This document shows positions 16,351-24,944 of a stretch of DNA of 64,000 nucleotides, in pieces. The DNA is from CAVUWL01 sp963700105 (GTDB lineage Bacteria > Actinomycetota > Thermoleophilia > Solirubrobacterales > 70-9): contig CAVOWL010000006.1 in NCBI GenBank assembly GCA_963700105.1, positions 186,001-250,000 on the forward strand. Reading direction: 5' to 3'. The position numbers were made by a program, and so were the translations under genes. How positions within the stretch are numbered: position 1 is the stretch's first letter; every line of letters begins with the position of its first letter. The notes beneath the pieces are model-generated. The model searched no databases. It saw only the letters and a list, made by a program, of their open reading frames with translations, and was not told the origin of the DNA.

Positions 16351-16560
16351 CTTGCCTGTCCCTTCGATTGGTTGTCGCCTTCGGACGGACCTCCGGCTGA
16401 CGAACCTCACTTGGGGCGAAGCCACGCTCCTATTAAGTCAAGCCGGGGATCCTCGGGTGGCGGCGGGCGGCACAACCGATGCAAGTCAGACCTTCGGGTC
16501 GACAGCGAGCCTATGAGCCAGCCCGTCGCCTCCTGAGAACCAACCGGCCCGGTCGGACGT
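16351..16560 (-). ncRNA. Candidate IS110 bridge-RNA region
   Basis: In IS110-group elements the non-coding left end upstream of the transposase is transcribed as a bridge RNA. This stretch contains a TTGACT -35-like box, a hairpin with GACC-CGAA-GGTC pairing, and several GC-rich inverted segments. I cannot fold it here or assign target and donor loops. Confidence 0.35.
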
Positions 16561-17284
16561 CTAACGTCAACCGTGAGACCGACTTTGACAGTGAGCGAAT
16601 CTAGGCGACCAGGCCGATGTCGTCGGGCAAACTTGAACTCGACCAGCTCTTCGCTTCAGCCGTGGTCTGCTCTCATCTACCTCTTTGGTTTCCGGGGCGC
16701 CGCGAGCCGTATCGGCGGTCTCTGTTGCAGCTGACGGTGGATGGCTCGGACATCAAAATGAGGAACCCGCCGGCGCAACTAGTGGCGGTGGCCTGACAGA
16801 TCAAGGGTCGGGTGGGACTCGCGCCGCTGAGGGGTGCTAAGTCTGTTTTGGTGGCGGTTGCCGGCACGCAAACGACCCGGAGGGAAGAGAGCCTCCGGGC
16901 GGCCACAATGGGGATGGGACGTCCCCGGCCAAGTGTTTGCGCTAAAACCGGCCGCGCCGCACAGGGAGAGCGGGACGACCTTGGAACTGCAGACGGGAGC
17001 TAGGGAGGCCCTGCCCGCAGCGTGTAAAAAACAATACTAGCGGACCATAAGCAGAATGTAAAGGGTCGGTTAACCAATTCTCAAGCGATTTATTGGAGAA
17101 CGTAGCGTACCCAAGTGCCTTTTAAATCGAATTACTGCGACTGCGTCGACTGAACTCGGGCAAAACGGCAATCCCAATGACCTCAACCGGGTGTAAGGCA
17201 CCGAAGGAGAGCGGGGGAGACGGATCGGGCGTCATGGACAACGGTCCCCTGGCGGCTGTTTTGAACTGAGGAGGATTCAGCGAT
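16561..17284. other. Gap with strong hairpins, no supported gene
   Basis: No frame here is recognisable. A perfect 8-bp stem lies at 16876-16899 (CCCGGAGG, 8-nt loop, CCTCCGGG), followed closely by GGGACGTCCC inside GGGG...CCCC. Around 17030-17130 the DNA is unusually AT-rich for this genome. Could be a structured RNA or mobile-element debris. Confidence 0.35.
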
Positions 17285-17470
17285 TAGCATCAGCGTCGCC
17301 TGGCCGCCGAGGACGAAGGCGAGGCGGGGCAGGACACCGAAGCCGGAGACCGCATGGGCCGACCTTCAGGGCGCATCAAGGCAGGGGCATTTTGGTCGCC
17401 GCTTCGCCTATAGCCTTTTGCGCCTCGCACACCGATCGGGGGCAGGTCCGCTCGATCGCGGCTGTCGCTG
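17285..17470 (-). pseudogene. Short family L remnant
   Basis: The minus strand reads IGEAATKMPLP, a stop, then frames giving PLKVGP, SGFGVLPRLAFVLGGQATLM. These match the IGEATTNTPLLEAPLKGPVYAVSGFGVLPHLAFILGG segment order of the 3863-4648 copy, with several frameshifts and a stop. Only about 60 codons survive. Confidence 0.55.
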
Positions 17471-17615
17471 CCAATTAGGGCCGGAGCTCGACTCTCAAAC
17501 TCCTCGCCACCGAACGGCGAAATGTGCGCAGTCGTCGTGTTTGGTCTCGTGAAACGCCTCTTCTCGCCCAAGTATCGCGACGAATTGCCGACCGATTGGT
17601 GGCTAGCCCGCGGGT

Positions 17616-18374
17616 TCAGCCAATTGCCGTACAGGGTCTCGTGACAGTACCCGCTACGTCGGTTCCGTTCCTGAATACCGCGGTCACGTGGGCGAAGAAC
17701 CGACCACCCAGACAGCTCGCCATAAGGTAGCCCCTACGGTTGATGGTCAAGTCAAAGCTTGTGATCGATCCGCTGCCCCCGGCGATCAACGGAACCGGCC
17801 CAGCCGCATGAAGATTGTAGGGGCCTTTGTGCTCCTTGCTGATTGTGACGGTTTCGACAATCGCTGTCGGAGTGGGGACCGCGACGTAGGCGTGAATGTA
17901 GATCAGTGTCTTACCACCCTTAGTGCCACCGTTGAAGACCACCAGCGGGCCCTTGGCGCTAAACGGAGTCGATTCGGGAAATTCCACGCTGACTTCCGTG
18001 CTGCCCGTACCGACGATAGCTCCGGGACAGGCTTTTTCGGCGGCCGCTGTGGTCGTTGCCTCGATCTTTCCCTTGCTGCAGGTCGGTACGCCCGAGGTAT
18101 CGATGGCGCCGCTCGGGCCCGTGTCGACGTTTAATTCCTTTAGAGCCGGAGGATGGGTGCCATCGGCAGTAGCAATCGCAGAGCTGAAGTGAAGTGTGAT
18201 CGGCGCAAGTTTCGTGCGCGGCAAGGCCTTGGGCGATGCGCCGCCGTTGAGGGTCAAAATCAAATTGCCCGCGCGCACCACGATCGGCTTTTCGCCTCCG
18301 GCGAAGGCCGCCGCGGCAGCGCTGAGAGCGATGACGCAGGCAAGGGCGACGGCCAAAGTCAGACGTTTGCGCAT
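17616..18374 (-). CDS. Secreted four-cysteine protein, family S
   Basis: 252 residues with a signal peptide (MRKRLTLAVALACVIALSAA, cleavage near AFAGG). Family-S motifs in order: VRAGNLILTL, SPKALPRTKLAPI, TADGTHPPAL, GVPTC-x16-C, VEFPESTPFSAKGPLVVFNGG, VPTPTAIVETV, GGSGSITSFDLTINRRG and a C-terminal C-x26-C. It differs from the 1674-2474 copy across most positions, so this is an old paralog. Divergent to a TetR gene with a shared 124-bp intergenic region, so TetR may control it. Confidence 0.8.
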   Translation of the reverse strand: MRKRLTLAVALACVIALSAAAAAFAGGEKPIVVRAGNLILTLNGGASPKALPRTKLAPITLHFSSAIATADGTHPPALKELNVDTGPSGAIDTSGVPTCSKGKIEATTTAAAEKACPGAIVGTGSTEVSVEFPESTPFSAKGPLVVFNGGTKGGKTLIYIHAYVAVPTPTAIVETVTISKEHKGPYNLHAAGPVPLIAGGSGSITSFDLTINRRGYLMASCLGGRFFAHVTAVFRNGTDVAGTVTRPCTAIG

Positions 18375-18440
18375 GTAGATCTCCGTTTCAAGTCCTGCTC
18401 ATATCTCTGGGATGTAGGTCAGCGTTTTCCACGGTAGCAT

Positions 18441-18453
18441 ACAGTCTGTCTGT
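18441..18453. promoter_or_regulatory. Candidate TetR operator
   Basis: ACAG-TCTGT-CTGT forms an inverted repeat with 4-bp arms and 5-bp spacing between the divergent family-S and TetR genes. Small palindrome; position fits an operator. Confidence 0.4.
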
Positions 18454-18498
18454 TTGCCTCCTAACTGTACCCTGGGAGGCGGCTAGGCTTGAGACCTC

Positions 18499-19095
18499 AT
18501 GGCGCAAAAGACGACCAACGCCGCACGCGCGGCGGCGACCAGATCCCGACTACTGAGGGCAGCCCGAAGGCTCTTCGCCCGCGACGGCTATACACGCGTC
18601 GGCACCGAGGAGATCGTGCGAGCTGCCAAGACGACCCGGGGCGGGCTCTACTATCACTTCGAGGACAAGATGGACCTCTTCCGCGCCGTAAACGAGGAGG
18701 TCCAAGCGGAGCTTGCACAGAGCATCGGCGAGAAGCTCGTTGCGGCCGACGGCGACCCGCTGCGGATGCTCGAGATCGGCGTCGCGGCGTTTCTCGACGC
18801 CTGCATGGACCCCCGCTTTGCACGGATCGCTCTGGTCGACGCGCCCGCTGTTCTCGGCTGGCGGGAGTGGCGAGAAGCCGACCAGCGCTACGGGCTGGGC
18901 CTCGTCACGGCGGGCCTCGAACTTGGGATTAGCGAGGGCCTCCTCCCCCCTCAGCCGGTCAAGCCGCTCGCCCACCTGCTGTTGGGAGCGATGGGAGAGG
19001 CAGGGATGATGATCGCGAACGCGGCTGATCCGACCGCCGCCCGCCAAGAGGTCGAACCGGCGGTTATCGGGCTGGTTGAAAGCCTCAGGACCTGA
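18499..19095 (+). CDS. TetR-family transcriptional regulator
   Basis: 198 residues. The N-terminal helix-turn-helix reads TRSRLLRAARRLFARDGYTRVGTEEIVRAAKTTRGGLYYHFEDKMDLF, a clear TetR_N domain. The C-terminal helical domain ends PLAHLLLGAMGEAGMMIANA. The ligand cannot be predicted. Divergent to the family-S gene at 17616-18374. Looks intact. Confidence 0.85.
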   Translation: MAQKTTNAARAAATRSRLLRAARRLFARDGYTRVGTEEIVRAAKTTRGGLYYHFEDKMDLFRAVNEEVQAELAQSIGEKLVAADGDPLRMLEIGVAAFLDACMDPRFARIALVDAPAVLGWREWREADQRYGLGLVTAGLELGISEGLLPPQPVKPLAHLLLGAMGEAGMMIANAADPTAARQEVEPAVIGLVESLRT

Positions 19096-19204
19096 AGCTA
19101 CCTCTGGCCGAGCCGCGTTGGGACAGCGGCCATCTCGCAACGAGGTCCATCGAATTTTTCCAGAGGACTATGGGCCGCCGATCCCAGCGGCCCGCCCCGC
19201 GGTG

Positions 19205-19500
19205 CCAACCTTGACATCTTGGCGTTGCAGGCCGTCTTCGCCTCCACTTGCTCGATCAGCGTCTTTTGGTTTTTGGCCGCCGAATTCGACGGTTGGGTTC
19301 GTTCGAGCTGCAGCGAGGCTCTGGGTATTGCTCTAATTTGGCCGCCAAGTACGACGGCGAGGTGAGGGAGACGAAACCGCACTCCGCGCAGTGGAGGGGC
19401 CTTAGGGGTGTTTTCAAGCAGCGGCGTTTCGTCATCGCGTCACCGATCGGCTGACGCCGGGGCCCTGCCGAGCTCTGCGGACTGGCAGGAGTTGGGGGCC
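19205..19500 (-). pseudogene. Family L remnant, frameshifted
   Basis: Minus-strand frames in order give QPIGDAMTKRR, then RFRLPHLAVVLGGQI, then a skipped block, then SAAKNQKTLIEQVEAKTACNAKMSR. These match IGEATTNT, VLPHLAFILGGQI and NGKTLTQQVKTKTACRAK of the 3863-4648 copy. At least two frameshifts and an internal deletion are present. Confidence 0.55.
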
Positions 19501-19598
19501 GACCGATCAGGTTGGGGCCCGAGAGTCTGATACCGATTGCCTTCGAGCAGCCTTCTGACACTGGGCGTCAATTGCCAGGCGACGGTATCTTCACATCG

Positions 19599-20168
19599 AT
19601 GGCCCTTCCACCCCCCTCGCGCTCGCTGCTTTCGCCACGGGTTCTGGGCGGGCTTTACCGCAAGCACCTATCCGACCCGCGCCAGGAGCGTTTGTTCCTT
19701 GGGAACCTAGGCTTCCTGACCGCATTTGCCACGGTACGGGGCATCACCCACTCGATCCGCGCGGGCCGGGGACCGTTTCGCAACGTCACACCGGGAGGAC
19801 ACCACATCCATCACATGACGTTCGGGATCCTGGGGCTGCTGCTCACCGGCTACACCTGGAACGCTCAGCTGGGCCTCGGCAACGACCCCGCCCATCGCTG
19901 GGGCTCGCGGGTCTCGGCCGTCGGCTTTGGCATGGCCTCAGCGCTCACCCTCGACGAGTTCGCCCTCTGGCTCAACCTTCAGGACGACTACTGGACGAAA
20001 GAGGGCCGCGAGAGCATCGATGCAGTTGCGATATTCGGCTCACTTCTACTTCTCGCGCTGATGAACCGAGATCTAGTTCGCGAGGCGACGCTTATCGCCA
20101 GCGGACGCCGGGACGCACGAGAGCTGTTGCGCCGAGAGTCCGACGAGCTACCGCGCCGCCCCGAGTAG
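19599..20168 (+). CDS. Conserved membrane protein with HHIHHMTFG motif
   Basis: 189 residues from ATG 19599 (the frame is open further left without an RBS). GHHIHHMTFGILGLLLTGYTW opens the first helix pair, then SAVGFGMASALTLDEFALWL and AVAIFGSLLLLALM. The clustered histidines at a membrane face suggest metal binding, but I know no characterised homolog. The short C-terminal tail is charged. It precedes a VOC gene by 14 nt, so the two may be cotranscribed. Confidence 0.65.
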   Translation: MALPPPSRSLLSPRVLGGLYRKHLSDPRQERLFLGNLGFLTAFATVRGITHSIRAGRGPFRNVTPGGHHIHHMTFGILGLLLTGYTWNAQLGLGNDPAHRWGSRVSAVGFGMASALTLDEFALWLNLQDDYWTKEGRESIDAVAIFGSLLLLALMNRDLVREATLIASGRRDARELLRRESDELPRRPE

Positions 20169-20182
20169 ACGCCGCCCTGGGC

Positions 20183-20557
20183 ATGAGCGTGAAGATCCTG
20201 GGGATTGATCACGTCCAGGTGGCGGCGCCGATCGGAGGCGAGGAAGCAGCGCGGCGATTCTACGGAGGGCTACTGGGTCTGTCCGAATTGAGAAAGCCCG
20301 AAGCACTGCGAGACCGGGGCGGCGTCTGGTTTGACTGCGGTGACCAGCAACTTCACGTCGGGGTTAGTGAGGACTTCTCACCCGCAAGCAAGGCCCACCC
20401 CGCGCTGCGGGTGCGCCTCGCGGATCTGGATCTGATCGCCGAACGACTCGGGACTGGCGGCGTAAAGGTGCATTGGGACGACTCTGTCCCGGACACTCGC
20501 CGGTTCTACACCTCTGATCCCTGGGGCAATCGAATCGAGCTGATCGGCCGCAGCTGA
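20183..20557 (+). CDS. VOC-family (glyoxalase-like) protein
   Basis: 124 residues with two beta-alpha-beta modules: ILGIDHVQVAAP...FYGGLLGL...VWFDCGDQQLHVGV, then HPALRVRLADLD...DTRRFYTSDPWGNRIELIG. Candidate metal ligands are His in IDHVQ, His in QLHVG and Glu in RIELIG. VOC proteins include glyoxalases, dioxygenases and resistance proteins; the substrate cannot be told. Confidence 0.8.
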   Translation: MSVKILGIDHVQVAAPIGGEEAARRFYGGLLGLSELRKPEALRDRGGVWFDCGDQQLHVGVSEDFSPASKAHPALRVRLADLDLIAERLGTGGVKVHWDDSVPDTRRFYTSDPWGNRIELIGRS

Positions 20558-20726
20558 GCGCCGATCAATTCAAGGAAACTCCGCGCAAAGCTCAGCGCCC
20601 TTGTCCCGTAACCGGATTCAGCTTCTTGGTCGTTTCGTTGATGCCCGCCAAGTAACTCGAGACACAGAAGTGGGTCAGATCGCAAAGAGGCGGGGCCGCC
20701 CGACGGGACGATCCGATCACATGCTC

Positions 20727-22043
20727 TCAGCCTTCTGATTGGCTCGCCAGTCGCAGATACCGCCGACGGTCGCGGCCAGCTCGCGCGCGACGCCTCGTCA
20801 GCTTGAGCAAAGATGGCAGGGTCGAGACTTCGCCGCGCAGCAACGCCGCAGCAACCCAGGGTGCCGCCTTGGAGCTGGGGACGAGATCGTACGGACGGAG
20901 CTCGCCATCGAGGATCTTTGCGAAACGGTCGTGTAGATCAGGGGATGCCTGCATTCGGGAGATCACTATTCGCTGCAGCGCATTGACGGCTTCAGAATTT
21001 CCCAGTTCGCGGCTCCAGTGAAACATCTCGACCCGCTCGGCGTCGCGGCGCCGCCACCAGCCCTCGGCGCCTGCGGGGCTCCCTCCGACGATGGCGTCTG
21101 CCAATCCACGCGCGTCACGAAGCGCATCGGATATTCCAAGCCCGACGACGAACTCCTTATGGTGACCCGCATCGCCGATCAGCGCCCAACCCGGACCAGC
21201 TGAGGTGCGAAAGAAATACCGGATCTTCAGCATCCCGCGGACCTCTCCAAGCGGAAGGTCCACCCCAAGGTGGGGGCTGATGACCTTGTAAGCGCGGATG
21301 TCGGCCAGGTAGGCAGCGACGTGATCTTCTCGCCAGTGGCGGGCGCGATCGAGGGGCGGAACCGTGGCGATCAGAAGCTGGTCTCCGTCGCAGGGGAATA
21401 TGACCCTGGCGTCAGTTCCCTCAAAAGTATTGTGAAACTCGTGGGGATCCCAGCCTTTGGGGCGCTTCCAGTATGCCCAGTAGACAGCCCGCGGCGCGTC
21501 GTAGCCGAGATATTCAGCGGCATCGACCAACTTGGCGACGGTGGAGTTGCGCCCGTCGGCGCCGATCACAACCTTCGCATGCAACCGTTCGGTGATGTCG
21601 CCATGGCGGCGCACCACGACGCCGCTCACCTCCCCGTTCCCCTGGCGAATCACCTCGACAACTTTTGTCTGGGAGCGAAGCTCGGCTCCGGCGGCGACGG
21701 CGGCGCCCTGAAGTAGCCCATCGAGCGCTTCTCGCCGCAGGCAGTAGGCCGCGCGTCCAGGGGGGTTTGGCAATCTAGCTTCGTGTCCATCGTAGGAGAG
21801 GCGCAGGGCCTCCAACGAGGGCGAAGAGCGGCGGACCGAGTCGCCAACGCCGAGAGCATCCAACTCGTCCATCCCAGGCGGATGAATCAGGTGGGTCGAG
21901 GATCGCTGATCACTCGGCAGCCTCGCGGCGTCAAGGAGCGCCACCGAGAGGCCGGCTGTGGCAAGGTGCCGGGCCAACGCCGCCCCTGCGCAGCGAGCTC
22001 CGACGACCACAACATCGAAGCGAGTCCCGACTGCGCTCACCAC
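20727..22043 (-). CDS. FAD-dependent monooxygenase/reductase (geranylgeranyl-reductase/halogenase-like)
   Basis: 438 residues, GTG start overlapping the PPOX gene by 7 nt. The N-terminal dinucleotide fold is FDVVVVGARCAGAALARHLATAG. KVVIGADGRNSTVAKLV is the second FAD segment and ALIGDAGHHKEFVVGLGISDALRDA the GD motif of group-A flavoproteins. The middle part is a substrate domain. Third gene of a TetR-PPOX-flavoprotein operon, so probably induced by a small ligand. Substrate unknown. Confidence 0.8.
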   Translation of the reverse strand: MVSAVGTRFDVVVVGARCAGAALARHLATAGLSVALLDAARLPSDQRSSTHLIHPPGMDELDALGVGDSVRRSSPSLEALRLSYDGHEARLPNPPGRAAYCLRREALDGLLQGAAVAAGAELRSQTKVVEVIRQGNGEVSGVVVRRHGDITERLHAKVVIGADGRNSTVAKLVDAAEYLGYDAPRAVYWAYWKRPKGWDPHEFHNTFEGTDARVIFPCDGDQLLIATVPPLDRARHWREDHVAAYLADIRAYKVISPHLGVDLPLGEVRGMLKIRYFFRTSAGPGWALIGDAGHHKEFVVGLGISDALRDARGLADAIVGGSPAGAEGWWRRRDAERVEMFHWSRELGNSEAVNALQRIVISRMQASPDLHDRFAKILDGELRPYDLVPSSKAAPWVAAALLRGEVSTLPSLLKLTRRRARAGRDRRRYLRLASQSEG

Positions 22044-22543
22044 CGGACCTCGAAACTACGGCTCCCATGGAGCGGGTCGCGGAGCAACTCCAGTAATGAC
22101 AGGCCAAAGCCGTAGGTTGCCATCCTCGGCGCGGGCGAGATCTTCAAGATGCATGCAGCCGGGTCGTCGAGCTCCCCGTGGGAGGTGATCCGCTTGAGTT
22201 GACCAGCCTCCACTAGCGCGGAGATTTCAGTGTCCTCGATCGATCGAACCTCCGCACGACCTTGAAACTGCAACGAGAATGGGGGGCCAACCGGGTATCG
22301 CCGCACAGGAATACAGACGGCCACACGATCGTTCTCTGCCAGATTGCGCACCTTTGCGCTGCTGCTCAGAGTCGATACGTAAAGGAAGTCATCGACAACC
22401 GCGTAAAGGACGCCAACCACAAGTGGCCTGTTCTCGGCTGAGGCGGTGGCAAGGGTGCAGTAAGAGTTGCGCGCAATTGCCTTGCGGATTGACTTCAGTT
22501 GGCGCTCGGTCAGGGGCGCACTGATTTGGTCGATATTGGTCAT
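22037..22543 (-). CDS. PPOX-class (pyridoxamine 5'-phosphate oxidase-like) flavin/F420 protein
   Basis: 168 residues: LKSIRKAIARNSYCTLATASAENRPLVVGVLYAVVDDFLYVSTL and KVRNLAENDRVAVCIPV are the split-barrel core of PPOX proteins, which bind FMN or F420. The C-terminal part is family-specific. It overlaps the TetR gene by 4 nt and the flavoprotein gene by 7 nt, so all three are coupled. It might reduce the flavoprotein's substrate; that is inference. Confidence 0.75.
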   Translation of the reverse strand: MTNIDQISAPLTERQLKSIRKAIARNSYCTLATASAENRPLVVGVLYAVVDDFLYVSTLSSSAKVRNLAENDRVAVCIPVRRYPVGPPFSLQFQGRAEVRSIEDTEISALVEAGQLKRITSHGELDDPAACILKISPAPRMATYGFGLSLLELLRDPLHGSRSFEVRW

Positions 22544-23169
22544 CTTGGGTCCTTCCCCTGTATTTGACTTATCCCGTCGAGGCCCCGCCAGAGCAGATCA
22601 CCAGCGAGATTCGCAACCGCTGCTCGTGGAACCTCGGGGTGGTTCCACCACCAAGCGACCAGACCATTTACCGCGCTCATCGACATCTCGGCGAAGGCAG
22701 CGCTGGCGGTGGAGGCTCCGAGCATCTCGAAATGATCAGCGCGAGAGAATTGGGCGATCGCGGCGGCGACGGCCTTGGCGGCGCGACCCTGGATCGAAGT
22801 CATCGCGGCGGCGACAACGGGGTCGCTAGGTACATCGGCAAAGAGAATGCGCCAGCCGCTTGGATTCGCCTCGGCCCAGCTAAAGATCGCGGCGATCGTT
22901 GCCCGCAGCGTCTCCTCCGCTGATCCCAGCGCCGCCTTTGACCAGTGCGCCAGCAGGTCATCGGCGAGATCCCAGGCGACGTCGGAGTAGAGCGCGGCCT
23001 TTGAGTCGAAGTGGTCATAGATCACCGGCGTGGTGACTCCGGCGGCCGCCGCGATCTCGCGAAGCGATGCGCCGCGATATCCGTTCGCACCGAACTCCGT
23101 TGCTGCAGCCGAGAGGAGGCGCGCACGGCGCTGGTCGGCGGAAAGGCGGGTTCGGGTCCTACCTGACAT
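22540..23169 (-). CDS. TetR-family regulator, first gene of operon
   Basis: 209 residues. Helix-turn-helix: ARLLSAAATEFGANGYRGASLREIAAAAGVTTPVIYDHFDSKAALY. The C-terminal half has SGWRILFADVPSDPVVAAAM and FAEMSMSAVNGLVAWWW. The ATG at 23169 lies 9 nt after a perfect TATAAT and has no Shine-Dalgarno, so the mRNA is probably leaderless. Two palindromes cover the promoter and start codon, implying tight autorepression. Confidence 0.85.
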   Translation of the reverse strand: MSGRTRTRLSADQRRARLLSAAATEFGANGYRGASLREIAAAAGVTTPVIYDHFDSKAALYSDVAWDLADDLLAHWSKAALGSAEETLRATIAAIFSWAEANPSGWRILFADVPSDPVVAAAMTSIQGRAAKAVAAAIAQFSRADHFEMLGASTASAAFAEMSMSAVNGLVAWWWNHPEVPRAAVANLAGDLLWRGLDGISQIQGKDPR

Positions 23170-23203
23170 CGGTCAGGTATTATACCTGACATCTGTCAGG
23201 TAT
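23160..23203. promoter_or_regulatory. Pair of TetR operators
   Basis: Site 1 (23160-23179): arms TACCTGAC and GTCAGGTA with a 4-bp centre, overlapping the TetR start codon. Site 2 (23182-23203): arms ATACCTGACA and TGTCAGGTAT with a 2-bp centre, filling the -35/-10 spacer. Both share TACCTGAC / GTCAGGTA, so one repressor should bind both. Confidence 0.75.
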
Positions 23204-23206
23204 CAA
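23179..23206 (-). promoter_or_regulatory. Sigma-70-type promoter, leaderless
   Basis: Minus strand: -35 TTGATA (23201-23206), 16-bp spacer, -10 TATAAT (23179-23184). The TetR ATG begins 9 nt after the -10, so transcription should start at or next to it. Confidence 0.7.
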
Positions 23207-23424
23207 CCCGAGACCGTTCCAATCGGCGGGGCCCGACCGGGATACCGGTCCGGAACATGGGTTCCTCGCCGTCCGCCCTGGCTCCTACTGTGTAGACATC
23301 ACTCGCGGCTGCACCTTCGGGTTGTCATCCCTCGTCATTGGAATGGGTCTCCGCAACCAGAGTTCAAGGTTCTTCCGAGAAGCTCCGACAAGGTTTTTGA
23401 ACGTCCCCAAAAGGAGGACCATGC

Positions 23425-24051
23425 GTGTCTTATCCCGTTAGCTTCGAAGCCGACTACCTCGAGCGCCGCGATCGGCTGACCGTGTTCTTCCGGTTGATCT
23501 TGGCGATCCCGCTGATGATTTGGCTCTACATCTATGCGATCGTCGCCTACATCGCAATCGTGATCGCCTGGTTTGCGATTGTCATCACCGGCTCCTACCC
23601 ACGGGGGCTCTACGACTTCACCGCTGGGTTCACGCGATTTCTGGCGCGCTTCACGGCCTACACCGTCCTCCTCTGCGACTCCTATCCGTCCTTCGGCGGC
23701 TCCGATGACCCCGCCTACCCGGTGCGGATGCGGTTCGAGCCGCTTGAGCACTACAGTCGCCCCAAGACGCTCTTTCGCATCATCCTCGCGATCCCGATTC
23801 TGATCCTGCGCTACGTGATGGGGCTGCTGCTCGAGATTGGGGCAATCGGAGCCTGGATTGTGATCCTGATCACCGGCAAGATGCCTCGAGGACTGTTCGA
23901 CATGATGGTTCTCGCCAATTCCTACACCGCACGCTCGGACTCCTACATCTACCTGCTAACCGAGACCTATCCCCCGTTCCAAGACGAGCAGACCCGCACC
24001 GCGGGGACAGAGGGTGCCGCACCCCCTGCGCCGACAGCTCCGCCCTCCTAA
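23425..24051 (+). CDS. DUF4389 membrane protein
   Basis: 208 residues with a duplicated pattern: YLERRDRLTVFFRLILAIPLMIWLYIYAI...ITGSYPRGLYDFTAGFTRF, then PKTLFRIILAIPILILRYV...ITGKMPRGLFDMMVLANSY. Each half has two membrane helices. The C-terminus is Pro/Ala-rich. DUF4389 proteins are widespread in actinobacteria without a known role. GTG start at 23425 with AAGGAGG 7 nt upstream; the nearer ATG at 23421 is out of frame and stops quickly. Confidence 0.8.
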   Translation: MSYPVSFEADYLERRDRLTVFFRLILAIPLMIWLYIYAIVAYIAIVIAWFAIVITGSYPRGLYDFTAGFTRFLARFTAYTVLLCDSYPSFGGSDDPAYPVRMRFEPLEHYSRPKTLFRIILAIPILILRYVMGLLLEIGAIGAWIVILITGKMPRGLFDMMVLANSYTARSDSYIYLLTETYPPFQDEQTRTAGTEGAAPPAPTAPPS

Positions 24052-24220
24052 GAGCGCAGAGTCAGAGCAGCGGATCGTTTCGACTGCTGGATCCACTCTT
24101 GTTCATGCGGTGGCGAGGCCACGAGCGGGGACTGGATGCAAGATCGATGGCGAGCGGCCGGCGCCCCAAATGACCGCCGGGTCCGCACCCTCTCATCGTC
24201 GCAGCGCCGACCTGGATCAA

Positions 24221-24928
24221 TCAGAGGCTCAGACCCCCCAACCTCAATCGGGACTCGGCGTCTGACTCTGTCGATCGGCTCGAAGTGGCAATCGCGACAC
24301 TCAGCCAGAGCAGCCAGAGCATCGCGGGAACTGCGGCGAGCACCTCCACCCCGCCGCCAAATTGAAAGATGCCGGAATCCGCTAACAACGGCGGCAGCGC
24401 GCTGGCGATCAGGAGGACGCTGACGAAAAGGCCGAGCGTGCGACCGCGTCCAGCCAATGACCCCTGATCGGCGGTTGCCGCGACTGTGGCCAGGATCAGC
24501 GCGGCCAGTCCGAACTTGCTCAGCTCGATCAAGACGTTTGTGGTGTCGGCGAAAGCCCTGACGACGGCAGGATCATTCATGCGGGCGGCATTTAGGACCA
24601 AGCCGGATGTGATCGCAACTCCAACCAAAATCAAGAGCATTGCCATTGCGCCGCCGAGCACGGCAACCGTCGCCAGGCCGCGATTCCGACCTCGCGGGGC
24701 GAGGAAGTCATATAGCGGCGAGAGGAACCAGAGGAAGGCGAGCGCGCCAAGTGCAGCGATGTAGGTGTCGACCAGGAAGAGGCGTCGCTTGCTGACAAAG
24801 GCCACCGTCAGCTGATGAATGGAGTCGCTGGTTTTGGGCGGTTGGCCGGGAAGAAAAAGGGCACCGAGGATGAGGACGATCCCCACGGCGCCCATTGCCG
24901 CACTTAACTTTCTTGCCCGTTCGCTCAT
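24221..24928 (-). CDS. Six-helix integral membrane protein
   Basis: 235 residues with about six hydrophobic helices: AMGAVGIVLILGALFLPG, YIAALGALAFLWFLSPLY, TVAVLGGAMAMLLILVGV, FGLAALILATVAA, LGLFVSVLLIASALPPLL and VLAAVPAMLWLLWLSVAIA. No transporter signature recognised. AAAGGAG lies 8 nt before the ATG. It is divergent from a TetR gene whose operators cover the intergenic region, so it is probably the repressed target, perhaps an efflux-type protein (inference). Confidence 0.7.
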   Translation of the reverse strand: MSERARKLSAAMGAVGIVLILGALFLPGQPPKTSDSIHQLTVAFVSKRRLFLVDTYIAALGALAFLWFLSPLYDFLAPRGRNRGLATVAVLGGAMAMLLILVGVAITSGLVLNAARMNDPAVVRAFADTTNVLIELSKFGLAALILATVAATADQGSLAGRGRTLGLFVSVLLIASALPPLLADSGIFQFGGGVEVLAAVPAMLWLLWLSVAIATSSRSTESDAESRLRLGGLSL

Positions 24929-24944
24929 ATCCGGCTCCTTTTCT

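Larger units (their letters stand above)
15226..16560 (-). mobile_element. IS110-family insertion sequence (approximate limits)
   Basis: One DEDD transposase gene with about 200 nt of non-coding sequence upstream and under 40 nt downstream. IS110 elements lack conventional terminal inverted repeats, so neither end can be fixed from one copy; the limits are estimates. The short downstream side and long upstream side fit the IS110 group rather than IS1111. Confidence 0.6.

Noticed and set aside
16673..16906. 77-codon minus-strand frame
   Set aside because: No recognisable domain, and it contains the strong hairpin; treated as non-coding.
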